Positions 17,496-28,200 of a stretch of DNA of 64,000 nucleotides are shown here, in pieces; within the stretch, counting starts at the first letter, position 1, and every line of letters starts with the position of its first letter. Origin of the DNA: Dinghuibacter silviterrae. GTDB lineage: Bacteria; Bacteroidota; Bacteroidia; Chitinophagales; Chitinophagaceae. Location: contig NZ_SODV01000002.1 in the NCBI RefSeq assembly GCF_004366355.1, forward strand, positions 2,334,768 through 2,398,767, written 5' to 3'. Made by a program: the position numbers and the translations under genes. A model generated the notes under the pieces. The model did no database searches, was not told where the DNA came from, and saw only the letters and a list, made by a program, of their open reading frames with translations.

Positions 17496-18152
17496 ATGCG
17501 TACAAAAATCTCCTGGACGGACGGGGTGGCGCTGGTTGTCTTGTTCTTGCCCCTGGCTTATTTCATCTATCTATACCCCGGTTTGCCGCAGACCGTCGCA
17601 CTACACTTCAATGTAAAAGGCGAGCCGGATCGCTGGGGTAACAAAAGCGAGACCTGGCTCCCCATTCTGATGTTGTCCGTTGTGGCTTTGGGCGTGGGTT
17701 TGCTGGTGCGTTTCCTGCCGCTGATCGACCCCAAAAAGAAAGTACAGTACTCGGAAGGCACACTGATAAAGCTCAGTTATGGCCTTGTTTTGTTCCTCAC
17801 CGTTCTCAACTTTATGATCGTACACGCCAGCCAGACGGGGCATTTCGCCCTGGGGCGCGGATTTTTCCCGGTGATGGGCCTGTTTTATGTCTATTTAGGA
17901 AACCTTTTCAATAATATAAAGCCCAATTATTTTGTCGGGATCCGGACGCCCTGGACGCTGGAGAACGAAAGCGTATGGAGAAAGACCCATCATTGGGGTG
18001 GGCGTCTTTGGGTCATCGGGGGGCTTACCCTGGCGGTGACGACCTTCTTTTGGCCGAAGGTCGCGGTGTTCCTGACGGGGACGGCTATCCTTGCCCTCGC
18101 GCCCATCATTTACTCCTATGTGTGTTACAGGCAAATACAAAAAACAGTATGA
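17496..18152 (+). CDS. SdpI-family membrane protein (DUF1648)
   Basis: 218 residues with about six membrane segments. An N-terminal DUF1648 unit (LPLAYFIYLYPGLPQTVALHFNVKGEPDRWG) is followed by the SdpI/YfhL core (NYFVGIRTPWTLENESVWRKTHHWGGRLWV), the hallmark of the family. In Bacillus, SdpI gives immunity to the SDP toxin and relays its presence to SdpR. Here no toxin gene is adjacent, so the paired arrangement is conserved but the signal is unknown. It follows the repressor by one base, and its stop overlaps the next start by four bases (ATGA). Confidence 0.9.
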   Translation: MRTKISWTDGVALVVLFLPLAYFIYLYPGLPQTVALHFNVKGEPDRWGNKSETWLPILMLSVVALGVGLLVRFLPLIDPKKKVQYSEGTLIKLSYGLVLFLTVLNFMIVHASQTGHFALGRGFFPVMGLFYVYLGNLFNNIKPNYFVGIRTPWTLENESVWRKTHHWGGRLWVIGGLTLAVTTFFWPKVAVFLTGTAILALAPIIYSYVCYRQIQKTV

Positions 18153-19579
18153 AACGTTTTTTCCTGATGGCGCTATGCTTATGCGCACGCGCCGCCGATG
18201 CGCAGTTGAACGGTACCTGGAGCGGCAAGCTTGCCGGTAGTATCACGGTGGTTTTTCATTTTACGCCCGCTGGAGACGCGACAGAAGGCACCCTTGACGT
18301 TCCACAGCAGGGCGCCATCGGTCTCCCGATCCGGCAAGTGGTGTTGAACGGGGACAGCCTTGTTTGCCAGCTAAATGCGCCCCTGGCGACCTTTGCGGCG
18401 GTCAGGACCAGCGATTCGACGTTTGACGGCGTCTGGACGCAAGGCAAAGGACACGTACCGCTGTACATCCGTCACCTTACCGGCGCCGAGGCGGCGGCTT
18501 TTGCGCCCCCGGCCCGGCCACAGACGCCGGTAAGGCCTTGGCCTTACCGCAGCGACAGCGTTGAATACGATAACACAGACAGGACCGTACACCTGGCGGG
18601 GACGCTGACCTATCCGTCCACCGGCGGCCCCTTTCCCGTGGCGGTCCTGATCACGGGCAGCGGTATCCAGGACCGGGACGAGACGATTTTTGGCCACCGT
18701 CCTTTTGCCGTGATCGCCGACTACCTGACCCGGAGGGGGTATGCCGTGCTGCGCGTGGACGACCGGACCGCGGGTTTATCCAGGGGCGACGTTGCCGGCG
18801 CCACCAGCGCCGACTTTGCAAAGGATGTGGAGACCAGCCTCGCCTGGCTAAAGACAAGGAAAAACATCGATACCACGCGCATGGGGTTGATCGGGCACAG
18901 CGAGGGCGCGATGATCGCCCCGATGATCGCGGCCCGGGACAAGTCTATCGATTTTATCATCTTACTGGCGGCGCCCGCCGAGGGCGGTTATGCGACGATG
19001 GGTTTCCAGACCCTGAGACCGTTGGAATATGCAAAGGCACCCGCGAACGTGATGAAGGCGAGTATGATGAGGGAAAAAATCCTGTTGTCGCACATGCTCA
19101 GGGATACCACCGTCACGGCGTTCATACAGGGCGTAGATGCCCAGTACCGGGCGTATACGGAAACCTGTTTGGACTCCACCCATCACCTTCCCGACTACAT
19201 TGTCCCCCCGGACCAGCTCCGGGAAGCCCTGGTCCGCCAGGCACCGTCCCTGATATCCCCCTGGTGGAAGTTCTTCCTGTCCTATGATCCGGCGCCGGAC
19301 TACCGGAGGTTGCAGTGTTACGTCCTGGCCCTGGGGGGCGACAAAGACATACAGGTAGACAATTCGATCGACCTCCGGCTCATCCTGAACTATGTAAATC
19401 CTGCGGAAAAACCAAAGCTGACGGAGGAGCTCCTCCCCGGGTTGAACCACCTTTTCCAGCACTGCCATACCTGTACCGTGGAAGAATACGGGAAGCTGGA
19501 GGAGACGTTTTCCCCCGAGGTGCTGAAGACCATGGGCGACTGGCTGGACAAACGGCTCAAGCCGGCGCCGCCATTCTGA
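18149..19579 (+). CDS. Exported alpha/beta hydrolase
   Basis: 476 residues from ATG 18149; the frame extends upstream but codes shadow sequence of the SdpI gene. A signal peptide (KRFFLMALCLCARAADAQ) and a small beta domain (about 20-125, LNGTWSGKLAGSITVVFHF) precede a serine-hydrolase domain: VAVLITGSGIQDRD, YAVLRVDDRTAG, then MGLIGHSEGAMIAP with the nucleophile in GHSEG. The late GGDKDIQVD and LPGLNHLFQ supply the Asp and His region. The architecture matches Bacteroidota alpha/beta hydrolases near carbohydrate-utilization genes; esterase or acyl-peptidase activity is possible. It is the last gene of the SdpR-SdpI operon by overlap. Confidence 0.85.
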   Translation: MKRFFLMALCLCARAADAQLNGTWSGKLAGSITVVFHFTPAGDATEGTLDVPQQGAIGLPIRQVVLNGDSLVCQLNAPLATFAAVRTSDSTFDGVWTQGKGHVPLYIRHLTGAEAAAFAPPARPQTPVRPWPYRSDSVEYDNTDRTVHLAGTLTYPSTGGPFPVAVLITGSGIQDRDETIFGHRPFAVIADYLTRRGYAVLRVDDRTAGLSRGDVAGATSADFAKDVETSLAWLKTRKNIDTTRMGLIGHSEGAMIAPMIAARDKSIDFIILLAAPAEGGYATMGFQTLRPLEYAKAPANVMKASMMREKILLSHMLRDTTVTAFIQGVDAQYRAYTETCLDSTHHLPDYIVPPDQLREALVRQAPSLISPWWKFFLSYDPAPDYRRLQCYVLALGGDKDIQVDNSIDLRLILNYVNPAEKPKLTEELLPGLNHLFQHCHTCTVEEYGKLEETFSPEVLKTMGDWLDKRLKPAPPF

Positions 19580-19631
19580 CAGGATTTTCCCGCTGGTATC
19601 ATTCTGGTGGCTCTTCCCTGAAAAGGCATTT

Positions 19632-20624
19632 ATGGAACCAATGATACAGTGGGTGAACAATGACCTGGAGCGCGACAGGGAACTGCTGGACAGCTACTCC
19701 AGGACCATCACCGGCGTCGTAGCCGGTGCGGGCGCCGCGGTCGTACATATACAAGTGGAAAAAACAGAAACGGACCCCCGCACCAAGGCCCCCAGGACCG
19801 CACGCGGCGCCGGTTCGGGTTTTATCATCTCCTCCGACGGTTTTATCGTAACCAACCACCACGTGATCGAAGGCGCGGAAAAAATACAGGCGACCTTAGC
19901 CGGCGGCCAGGTACTCCAGGCCGACCTTAAGGGATCCGATCCCTCCACCGACATTGCCGTCATCAAGGTATACGGGGAAGGCCTGGGCACCCTTGCTTTT
20001 GCCGACTCCGATCGTCTCCAGGTGGGACAAATCGCCATCGCTGTGGGAAATCCTCTGGGGTTGCAATACACCGTCACCTCCGGCATCGTCAGCGCCCTGG
20101 GCCGCACGCTCCGCGCCAAAAACGGCCGTCTGATCGACGATGTCCTCCAAACCGACGCCGCCCTCAACCCGGGCAACTCCGGCGGGCCTTTGTTGGATAC
20201 CCACGGGCACGTCATCGGCGTCAATACCGCCACGATCCCGTCCGCCCAGGGTCTTTGTTTTGCGGTGTCCTCCAACCTCTCCTCCTATATCGCGGGCAAA
20301 CTCATCATCGAGGGCCGGGTCCGCCGTGCCCAGCTCGGCATCGCCGGCCAACTGGTCAACCTGACAGAAAGAATGGTCGCGGTGGGCAAGCTGTCACGTC
20401 ACACCGGGGTCTACGTCAGCGAAAAGATCGCCGACGCGGGGGTGCGCAACGATGCCCTCCGGGTCGGGGACATCCTCGTGGCTTTTAATGGGTTGCCGGT
20501 GGGGTCAACGGATGACCTGCATCGGTATTTGACGTTTGAGACGGTGGGAGTGCGGCAGGAGTTAACGGTTTTCCGGGACGGGCAATTGCAGACGGTGGCG
20601 GTGGTGCCGGGCGAGCGGCGATAG
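19632..20624 (+). CDS. HtrA/Deg-like S1C serine protease without signal peptide
   Basis: 330 residues. Trypsin-like domain (about 35-235) with the triad visible as the first His of TNHHVIEGA, the Asp of STDIAVIKV and the Ser of NPGNSGGPL; one PDZ domain (about 240-328, RRAQLGIAGQ ... VGDILVAFNGLPVGS). Typical periplasmic DegP/DegQ proteins have a signal peptide. This one starts with a soluble, acidic helix (MEPMIQWVNNDLERDRELLDS), so the protein is predicted cytoplasmic. Monocistronic; convergent with the DUF3592 gene, with only 6 nt between the stops. Confidence 0.9.
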   Translation: MEPMIQWVNNDLERDRELLDSYSRTITGVVAGAGAAVVHIQVEKTETDPRTKAPRTARGAGSGFIISSDGFIVTNHHVIEGAEKIQATLAGGQVLQADLKGSDPSTDIAVIKVYGEGLGTLAFADSDRLQVGQIAIAVGNPLGLQYTVTSGIVSALGRTLRAKNGRLIDDVLQTDAALNPGNSGGPLLDTHGHVIGVNTATIPSAQGLCFAVSSNLSSYIAGKLIIEGRVRRAQLGIAGQLVNLTERMVAVGKLSRHTGVYVSEKIADAGVRNDALRVGDILVAFNGLPVGSTDDLHRYLTFETVGVRQELTVFRDGQLQTVAVVPGERR

Positions 20625-20630
20625 ATAGGG

Positions 20631-21068
20631 TTATCTTTCTCCAAAACCCATTAAAAAGCATGTCCCAAATAACACAATGAACACCCCCATGATGAGGAGA
20701 TCCTCAGGGATAGGGTTGTAACCGGGCATCATGGCGTGTTCCGGGTATCCGGCGTTAAACTTCAGGGGAATGGTATCTCCTTTGTTCAACCGGTGGCCGG
20801 CCAGGTGACTTTTGGCGGAATACCGCTGCCCGTCGACACTAAATACAATAGACGAGCGTCCACCTGGATTGGATATAATGGTGGCCGTTACCACCGTTCC
20901 CTCGGTATATACCTTGTAGTCTGCGTAAATCGAATAGCTGAACAGGATGATGATAATGAAACTGACAACGATCGCGGCCCCGATCCTGCCGGTCTTGTTA
21001 ACGCCAGGGACCCTCTGGAGCGGGGTCGGGGCCGGTTTGATGTTGAGGAGTTCCTTGACGGTCTTCAT
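20631..21068 (-). CDS. DUF3592-like membrane protein
   Basis: 145 residues with two membrane segments (about 29-49 and 119-140) bracketing a small beta domain (GTVVTATIISNPGGRSSIVFSVDGQRY ... GDTIPLKFN), the plan of DUF3592 proteins. Role unknown. Its start overlaps the GH2 stop by four bases, so it is the last gene of the minus-strand SusC-SusD-GH2 operon. Confidence 0.72.
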   Translation of the reverse strand: MKTVKELLNIKPAPTPLQRVPGVNKTGRIGAAIVVSFIIIILFSYSIYADYKVYTEGTVVTATIISNPGGRSSIVFSVDGQRYSAKSHLAGHRLNKGDTIPLKFNAGYPEHAMMPGYNPIPEDLLIMGVFIVLFGTCFLMGFGER

Positions 21069-23620
21069 TGCGTTTGTAAAATAAGGCTTTTATGGATGCC
21101 CTTACAAACGGCGTTTATCCGGATGGTTCCCACACGGCCGGTGCTTCGTACAAGGATGGTGGCTACGCCTCCCCGCAAGGGTGCGGTTGACGGCCCGGCG
21201 GCAACCCCTTCCCCGCTCACCGAGAAGGCGACTTCAGTCGCATTGTCCAACACCTCGACCGCACCCGCGGAATCCACCAAGGACGCGTGGACAAACACTA
21301 CATCCACTCCGTTCGCCTGCAGCGGCATCCCCTGGAGGTCGGCGTCGAGTGTCAACCGCGCGGGCACTCCCGGCGTGCGCCGCACGTCGAATGCCACCGG
21401 CACGCCATGACGGTACCCCACGGCCTTTAACGCCCCGGGCGTAAATCGTATGCCGGTGAAGGTAAACGGCGGATGCGCCAGATGCCGCGCATTCCCTCCG
21501 TCAAAGGGATTCCCCCCGTGGTCCCAGTCGCCATACCCCGAATCCGGTCCATCGTCGGGACTTCGCACCGCGAGCAGTGTCCCGTCACGATACAGCGCCA
21601 CCGAGTCTGCATTGGAATAGATCACCACTTTCCCGGATGTATCGAAGGGCGTCCACCAGTTGGCGATATAGACCATTGGCCGGGCGGCCTGGCTTTGAAA
21701 GAAGTAGTAGCTGAACTTGGGCAGGCGGAAGACGTCCATCACGCCCCAGTCCGTCGTCCCTTTGGTCGGCGCCTCAAACCCATCATAAAACGCCCAGTTG
21801 GCGTCGCCCACGGTCCAGGGGTAATAAGACGGCCCTCGCAACAGGTTGTGCTCCCACTGGACGTTCCAGGCGTTGTGTAGCAACGATGCCTCGCCGGTAG
21901 AAGCGTTGGCATTGGTCGTGGATTCCGCTCCCCCGAATTCATAATGGCCGTATTCGCGGACAAAACCGGGCTGCAAAGGCTGTACGTCCTGCGGCCGGCC
22001 AAACGGGTCTTCCCAACTGTTGTAGGGTACATCCCAGGCAGTATGTTGCGCGCCATACGTATCTCCGGACGTAAAGAATTGGTCCCCGGGGTACTCCTCG
22101 TGGGCCACGCGCGCCGAGGCGATGCGAAACGAATCCGGTGGGTAGCTTTCGTTGAGGCTCATTTCCCACATAATGACGCAGGGATGGTTGCGGTCCCGGC
22201 GTACGGTTTCGCGTATGTCGCGGAAGACGCGGGAACGGAAGCGCTCACTGTTGTTGAAGAACTGCCAGCCGGGAATGGGATCGGCGACCATCAGGCCGAT
22301 GGAGTCACAGACCTCGTATACGGACGGGTCTTGCGGGTAGTGCGCGAGCCGCACGAAATTCATCCCGGCGTCCTTGATGCGTTTGAGGTCACGGTAGTTG
22401 GCCGCGGCAGACAGGGCGTTCCCGATATAGGGATGATCCTGGTGCCGGTTGGTGCCTACAATCCGATAGGGGCGGCCGTTGAGGACGAAACCGTGAGCCC
22501 GGGAAAACGCCAACGACCGGATGCCGATGCGGTGGACCTCTTCGTCGATGACGCGCCCGCCGGAGAGCAGTTGCGTGCGCAGCGTGTACAAATGTGGGTC
22601 TTCGGGTGACCATAGGTGTGGGTGTACCACGGTAAACCGCTGTACCAGCGAGTCCGTCGCGTCACCCTCGGCCATGATCTGACCGTCCAACATCTGGCGT
22701 ATGCGGGTACCCGCCATAAGGCGGACCCGCGCGTCCGCCTTATGGCGTGCCCAGGCACGCATCGCTAAGATTTGCACGTCGTCCGTCGCGGTGGTCCGCA
22801 CGACAACGGTCGCGGACGAGTCAGACACCTCCTCGTACCGCGCAAATACATCGATATGCCGCGGCGGCAGCCCCACCAGCCACACATTCCGATAAATCCC
22901 ACTCCAATACAGGAACCCCAACCGCTCCAGGGACTTGCCGGGCGGCGTCTGGTTGTTGTTCCGGTTGTCGACCCGGACGACGATGACGCTGTCCCCGCGA
23001 AAAACAGGCACCGTAAACGGCAGGTACCCACCCTGGTGCTGGAGCACGAACCGTCCGTTGACCCAGACCGAGGCGACCTGCATGGCGGCGTCAAACCGCA
23101 GGCTGTATTCCCGTCCGTCGGTGGGCACGCGAAAGCGTTTCCGGTAATAGCAGATGCCCACGAATTGCCGCGGGCCGGGGTTCAGCTCCGACTCGTCCCT
23201 GGCAGATGCGGGGAGTGTGACGCGCGTCCAATAAGCGCCCCGGATCAAGGGATATTCACGGTTGAACCCGCGCGTCGCCGACGAGATTTCGTCGGATCCC
23301 GCCGCCGCAACATGCTCGTCCGTAAATTGCCCGGTAAACGCAGTCCCCTGACGCACCCGCCCCGCGCCAGCGGGCGCATTGGGCGAGTCGATGGCGTACC
23401 GCTCCCACCCGCGGTCGAAGGAAACTTCGAGGCGCGGGACGCCGCCGAAAGGGGCCACCCGCGGTGCGCCGCCGGAAGGGGCGCTGCCGGATAGGGCCGC
23501 CCGCGAAGCGCCGCCGGAAGGTGCCGCCGGTTGCCCCGCCGCCCGTTGCGCGGCCGCCGCCAAAACCCCAAGGGCCAGCACAAGGCTGGCCCCGGGAAGA
23601 AAAAACCGAAACCCCTGCAT
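21065..23620 (-). CDS. GH2 beta-galactosidase/glycosidase
   Basis: 851 residues with a signal peptide (1-25) and a tandem Ala/Ser/Gly/Pro tract (about 26-64). The sugar-binding domain (RKRFRVP ... SVWVNGRFVLQHQGGYLPF), Ig-like domain and TIM barrel follow in usual GH2 order. GVTNRHQDHP-type loops are present as VGTNRHQDHPYIG. MWEMSLNES gives E491 as acid/base and FVREYGHYEFGG gives E556 as nucleophile. Substrate within GH2 (galactoside, glucuronide, mannoside) cannot be fixed from motifs; galactosidase is favoured by the neighbours. The start overlaps the SusD stop (TAATG). Confidence 0.9.
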   Translation of the reverse strand: MQGFRFFLPGASLVLALGVLAAAAQRAAGQPAAPSGGASRAALSGSAPSGGAPRVAPFGGVPRLEVSFDRGWERYAIDSPNAPAGAGRVRQGTAFTGQFTDEHVAAAGSDEISSATRGFNREYPLIRGAYWTRVTLPASARDESELNPGPRQFVGICYYRKRFRVPTDGREYSLRFDAAMQVASVWVNGRFVLQHQGGYLPFTVPVFRGDSVIVVRVDNRNNNQTPPGKSLERLGFLYWSGIYRNVWLVGLPPRHIDVFARYEEVSDSSATVVVRTTATDDVQILAMRAWARHKADARVRLMAGTRIRQMLDGQIMAEGDATDSLVQRFTVVHPHLWSPEDPHLYTLRTQLLSGGRVIDEEVHRIGIRSLAFSRAHGFVLNGRPYRIVGTNRHQDHPYIGNALSAAANYRDLKRIKDAGMNFVRLAHYPQDPSVYEVCDSIGLMVADPIPGWQFFNNSERFRSRVFRDIRETVRRDRNHPCVIMWEMSLNESYPPDSFRIASARVAHEEYPGDQFFTSGDTYGAQHTAWDVPYNSWEDPFGRPQDVQPLQPGFVREYGHYEFGGAESTTNANASTGEASLLHNAWNVQWEHNLLRGPSYYPWTVGDANWAFYDGFEAPTKGTTDWGVMDVFRLPKFSYYFFQSQAARPMVYIANWWTPFDTSGKVVIYSNADSVALYRDGTLLAVRSPDDGPDSGYGDWDHGGNPFDGGNARHLAHPPFTFTGIRFTPGALKAVGYRHGVPVAFDVRRTPGVPARLTLDADLQGMPLQANGVDVVFVHASLVDSAGAVEVLDNATEVAFSVSGEGVAAGPSTAPLRGGVATILVRSTGRVGTIRINAVCKGIHKSLILQTQ

Positions 23621-25278
23621 TAGTACCCCGGATTTTGTTTTAACTGCTTATTGATATCAATCTCTGACTGCGGTATCGGCCACAAATAATTCTTGCTCGG
23701 ATCAAACAACCGCGTCTCCACCGGTATGTTTCCCCCGGTATACGTCACGACACCGGTGGTGGCATTGACCGTGCCGAGACGCGCCCCGGTAACGGGCCCC
23801 GCCATGACCTGGGCCCCGATCTGCCACCGCTGGATGTCAAACCAGCGAAGGCCTTCGAGGGCAAGCTCGACACGGCGTTCGCGGCGGACAAGGGTGCGCA
23901 AGGTGGCCTGGCTGTTGTAGACGCTTTGGTCGACGGCGGGCATCCCTGCGCGGGCGCGGACCTGGTTGAGGTCGTTGTAGACGGTGGCGTCGATCTTTCC
24001 GGACTCGATCTTGGCCTCGGCGTCCATGAGCAGGATTTCTGCGTAGCGGATGAGGATCATGCTGAGCCCGGTATTGAAGATACCGTTGTCCCCGTTATAG
24101 TCCGATAAAACAGCGGTGAACTTCTTTTCCAGGTACCCGGTCACCGAGGTGTTGTTCCCGGACTGGTAAAAGTCGGAAGACGAGGCATCGAGCGGGTCGT
24201 AATAGTTAGAACTTCCGTCGGCGTAGGGATATTGCTCTCCGGGATACACCACCGAAGCGGCCAGGCGGGGATCGCGGTTCGCAAAGGGATTGGACGCATC
24301 GTACCCGGAGGTAGGGTCGTCGATGGTTTTCCCGTTGGTCATTTCATACGCATCGACCAGGGATTGGAGCGGGTCAAGGGAAGACCAGCCGCCGTAGGTA
24401 AAGCTGGGCATGACGCCAACCACCCAGTTGGTGTTGGATGTGCTGGTATTGCCGATGTATTTCACGTCGAGGATGACCTCGCTGTTCTCCGCAAACTTTT
24501 CCCGGAACAAATCGGTGTAGCTGGGATACAGGGCGTAACCCAATTGCATGACCTGCTGACAATCGGTGATACAGTCGGCATAATCGCCGGTGTAAAGCTC
24601 AATCCGGGCTTTCAAAGCGACCGCTGCTCCACGGGTAATGCGCCCGATTTCGGAGCCCGCGCCGCCGGAATAGGCCACCGGAAGGTTGGGCGCGATGGCG
24701 GCCAGCTCGCTCAACACAAATTGGGTGACGGAATCCTTGGTGGTCCGCTGTACGGCATCGGCCTGGGCAGGGGTCAGGGACGACGTAACCAGGGGCACAC
24801 CACCGTACAACTGGGACATCATAAAGTACTGGTACGCGCGGATAAACCGGGCCTCGCTTTGGGTGCGGGCAAGCAAGCCGGTGCTGATCGGTGCGCGGGT
24901 CACGTTGGACAGGAACCAGTTGCACTTCTGGATCGTGACATAGTTGTACAGGTTGTCCGAATTCCCGTTGGGGACGACACCCCCGGGGGTGGCGGAACCG
25001 TTCCCGTAGGCCTGGAAGCCTTCCCATGGATATTGGCTGTACACGTTGTCGGAACAGGCGTCCATGTAGATTACGTTGTACCCGTCGGCCCAGCCCTGGA
25101 GACCGGAGACGGGGTTGGACCAGCCGGAATAGCAGCCGTTGAGGGCGGCGATGACGTCGCTGGAATCGCTGAAAAGACTGGAGTTGCTCAGGCTGTCGGT
25201 GGGCTGCCGGTCAAGGAAATTCTTTTTACAGGCACTCAACGCCAGCAGTAAGATAGGGATATATAGAAGCTTCTTCAT
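23620..25278 (-). CDS. SusD/RagB-family surface glycan-binding lipoprotein
   Basis: 552 residues. Lipoprotein signal: hydrophobic helix then ALSACKKNFLDRQP, with the cysteine near residue 17. The SusD fold shows in LSNSSLFSDSSDVIAALNGCYSGW, the TPR-like helices (QSEARFIRAYQYFMMSQLYGGVPLV) and the C-terminal RYAEILLMDAEAKIESG ... RERRVELALEGLRWFDIQRW and NYLWPIPQSEIDINKQLKQNPGY end. It captures oligosaccharide at the cell surface and closes as a lid on the SusC transporter encoded 12 nt upstream. Confidence 0.97.
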   Translation of the reverse strand: MKKLLYIPILLLALSACKKNFLDRQPTDSLSNSSLFSDSSDVIAALNGCYSGWSNPVSGLQGWADGYNVIYMDACSDNVYSQYPWEGFQAYGNGSATPGGVVPNGNSDNLYNYVTIQKCNWFLSNVTRAPISTGLLARTQSEARFIRAYQYFMMSQLYGGVPLVTSSLTPAQADAVQRTTKDSVTQFVLSELAAIAPNLPVAYSGGAGSEIGRITRGAAVALKARIELYTGDYADCITDCQQVMQLGYALYPSYTDLFREKFAENSEVILDVKYIGNTSTSNTNWVVGVMPSFTYGGWSSLDPLQSLVDAYEMTNGKTIDDPTSGYDASNPFANRDPRLAASVVYPGEQYPYADGSSNYYDPLDASSSDFYQSGNNTSVTGYLEKKFTAVLSDYNGDNGIFNTGLSMILIRYAEILLMDAEAKIESGKIDATVYNDLNQVRARAGMPAVDQSVYNSQATLRTLVRRERRVELALEGLRWFDIQRWQIGAQVMAGPVTGARLGTVNATTGVVTYTGGNIPVETRLFDPSKNYLWPIPQSEIDINKQLKQNPGY

Positions 25279-25290
25279 TACAAAAGGTTT

Positions 25291-28200
25291 TTAGAATGTC
25301 ACATTTAACCCGAACGTCGAGGTCTTGATTTGAGGGTAGTCGTAACCGGCAGTGCCCGCGGGCGCTTCGGGATCGATCCATTTGTAGAAAGACGTGATCG
25401 TCAGGATATTCTGTGCGCTATAGTAAAGGCGGATCCGTTGGGCACCGATCCGGCGGGCGATGCCTTGCGGGAACGTATACCCGAGTTGAAGGTTCTTCAG
25501 CCGCAGGTAGCTGGCGTTGCGGACCCAGAAAGAAGAGGGGTTCGTGCCCGGGTCGTTCTGCAGGTATGAGGTGGTGAGCAGGCGGGGCATGGAGGCGCCG
25601 GGATTGGAGGGCGTCCATGCATTGAGCATGGCGCTGGTGGGTTTGCCCACGGTGGTGCCTACCTGCCCGATGGCGATGCCCTGTGCGTACCCTTTTACAC
25701 CGGCGGCGCCCTGGAAGAAGGCAGTCAGGTCGATCCCTTTCCAGCCGGCACCTACGTTAAAGCCGTATGTGACCTTCGGGAAATACGTGCCCAGGTAGGT
25801 CCGGTCGTTGGTCTGGTCGATCTTGCCGTCCCCGTTCAGGTCTTTGTAGATGATGTCGCCGGGACCCGTATTGGGGGACTGTGTGGCGTGTTTGGCGACC
25901 TCCGTAGCGTTCTGGAAGAGGCCCTCGGCTTCATACCCCCAGAACGAGTTGATGGGAAGACCGACCTTCTGGATCGTTATGCCGCTGATGTTGGGACCCG
26001 TGCCGGCCAGGCTGGTGACCTTGTTTTGTATAAAGGCTGCGTTGGCGCCGATGTTGTAGGTAAAAGCACCTTGCCGTCCGCGATAGTTCGCGTTAAACTC
26101 CCAACCCTTGTTCTGGACGGCGCCTGCATTTTGATAGGGCGTATTCAACCCGTAAGGGGCGGACACCGGGATGTTGAGGAGGATGTTGCTGGTATTTTTG
26201 ACAAAATATTCCGCAGAAAACGTCAGGGCTTCCTGGAGGAAAGCCGCGTCCAGACCAAGGTCCGTCTCGGTGGTGGTTTCCCACTTCAGGGCGGTGTTGG
26301 CCCCGTTGATGGGCGCTACCCCCGCGGCAAAGGCAGGGTTGGCACCCCCGAATACATAGTTCTGACCGGCGCTGACCGTGGTGATATAGGGATAGTAGGT
26401 ATTGTCGCTGTTGGAGCCCGTGATGTTCTGGTTCCCGAGCTTACCCCAGCTGCCCCGGAGCTTTAGCTCGGAGAAAATGGGACGAAGCGGTTTAAAGAAG
26501 TTCTCCTGGGAAATCCGCCACCCTGCCGACAGGGAAGGAAAAGTACCAAACCGGTTGGCGGTATCGAAGCGCGAAGAACCGTCATACCGGAGGTTGGCTT
26601 CGAAAAGGTACTTCCCGTCATAGTCGTAGTTAAAGCGGCCGAAAAAGGACTGGAGCGCGAGCTCGTTCGAATAACCGTTCGACGTCTGTCCCGTGGTGGA
26701 CGCGGCGTTCAGGTCAGATAGCTGGTTGTTCAAAAAGCTCTGGCGGTAGCCGTCCAGCTCATAATATTTCGTGTATTCCTGGGAATAGCCCCCAAGGATT
26801 TTTAACGTATGGTTACCCAGGTGTTTCATATAGTCGATGGTGGCCTGGAGCGTTACATACGTCGTATTGTCGTATTTGTCGGTGACGTTATTCGGACCCT
26901 GGTACAAACCGGCGGAACCCGTGGCGGTGTAGAACTGGATGTCGGCGACATAAGACTTGTTCTGGTCCTGGGTCAGCGTATACCCTACAAAGGGTTTTAC
27001 GTGCAGGTCCTTGACGGGTTCCCAGTCAAGACCGGCGGAACCCGTGAGCAGGTATTTGTTATACGTGCCCAGGCTGGGGGAATTCAGCCATGCGATGGGA
27101 TTCCCGTCCCCGATATATGCATAGTCCCCGTTGGCCCATTTCAGCGGCACCATCGGCGAAATACGGTTGACCTGACGGATCATCTGGGAGAAAGCACTGA
27201 CGCCGGGATACGAACTCAGCGGCTCCTGAAACGGATTGAAGGTATAGGAAATGTTGGCGATCGCCTTCAGGTTGCGGGTTGCCTGGGTGGTCAGGTTCAA
27301 CCGCGTGGTAAAGCGCTGGGCCTGGGTTTTGGCCACATTCCCTTCCTGGTCGAAATAACCCAGGGAGAAAAGATACTGCGTCTTTTCCGATCCGCCGCTG
27401 ATCCCGAGGTAGTGGTTTTGCTGGAGCCCTTTTTTGTTGTAGAAAAGGTTCAGCCAGTCGGTGTTCGGGTGACCAACCGGGTCGGAGCCGTCCTTGTACT
27501 GCTGGATGTCCGTCGCCGAATACACGGGCGCCGAGCCGACGTTGGCCAGCGCCTGGTTGTACATCGTCGCGGCCTGCCAGGAAGGGAGATAGTCTGGGAG
27601 ACGCGTCGGTGTTTGTTTGCCGACGTACACATCATATTCGATCTGCGAGGCCCCTTTCCTACCCTTTTTGGTAGTGATCAGGATCACGCCGTTGGCCGCC
27701 CTGGAACCGTAGATGGCGGCGCTGGCGGCGTCTTTGAGCACCGAGATGCTTTCCACGTCGTTGGGATTGACCTCGTTCATGGAAGAAATGATCCCGTCGA
27801 CGACGACCAGGGGGGCGGTGCTGTTGAGCGTGCCGATCCCGTCGATATTGATCGAGCCAGCGTCCCTGCCGGGTTGCCCGTTGTTCTGGATCACCGTCAC
27901 GCCGGGCATGGTGCCCTGGAGTGCGTTGCCAAGGCTGGTGACCGGCCGGTCTTCAAGCTGGGCGGCGCTGACCGTGGATACGGAGCCCGTCAGGTCGACC
28001 TTGCGTTGCGTGCCGTAACCTACGACCACGACTTCGTTCAGGCTGTTTTGTTGTTTGGTCAACACAACCGATACCTCACCACCGGTCACTTTCACGGTCT
28101 GGGAAGCATAGCCCACATACGAAATCACCAGCTCGGTGCCCTCCGTTGCGTCCAGCGTAAATGCCCCTTTGGCATCGGTCATCGTGCCCGTATTGGACCC

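Noticed and set aside
20625-20650. Terminator between the convergent HtrA and DUF3592 genes
   Set aside because: AGATA/TATCT around the stop codons is a 5-bp stem without a T-tract, too weak to annotate.
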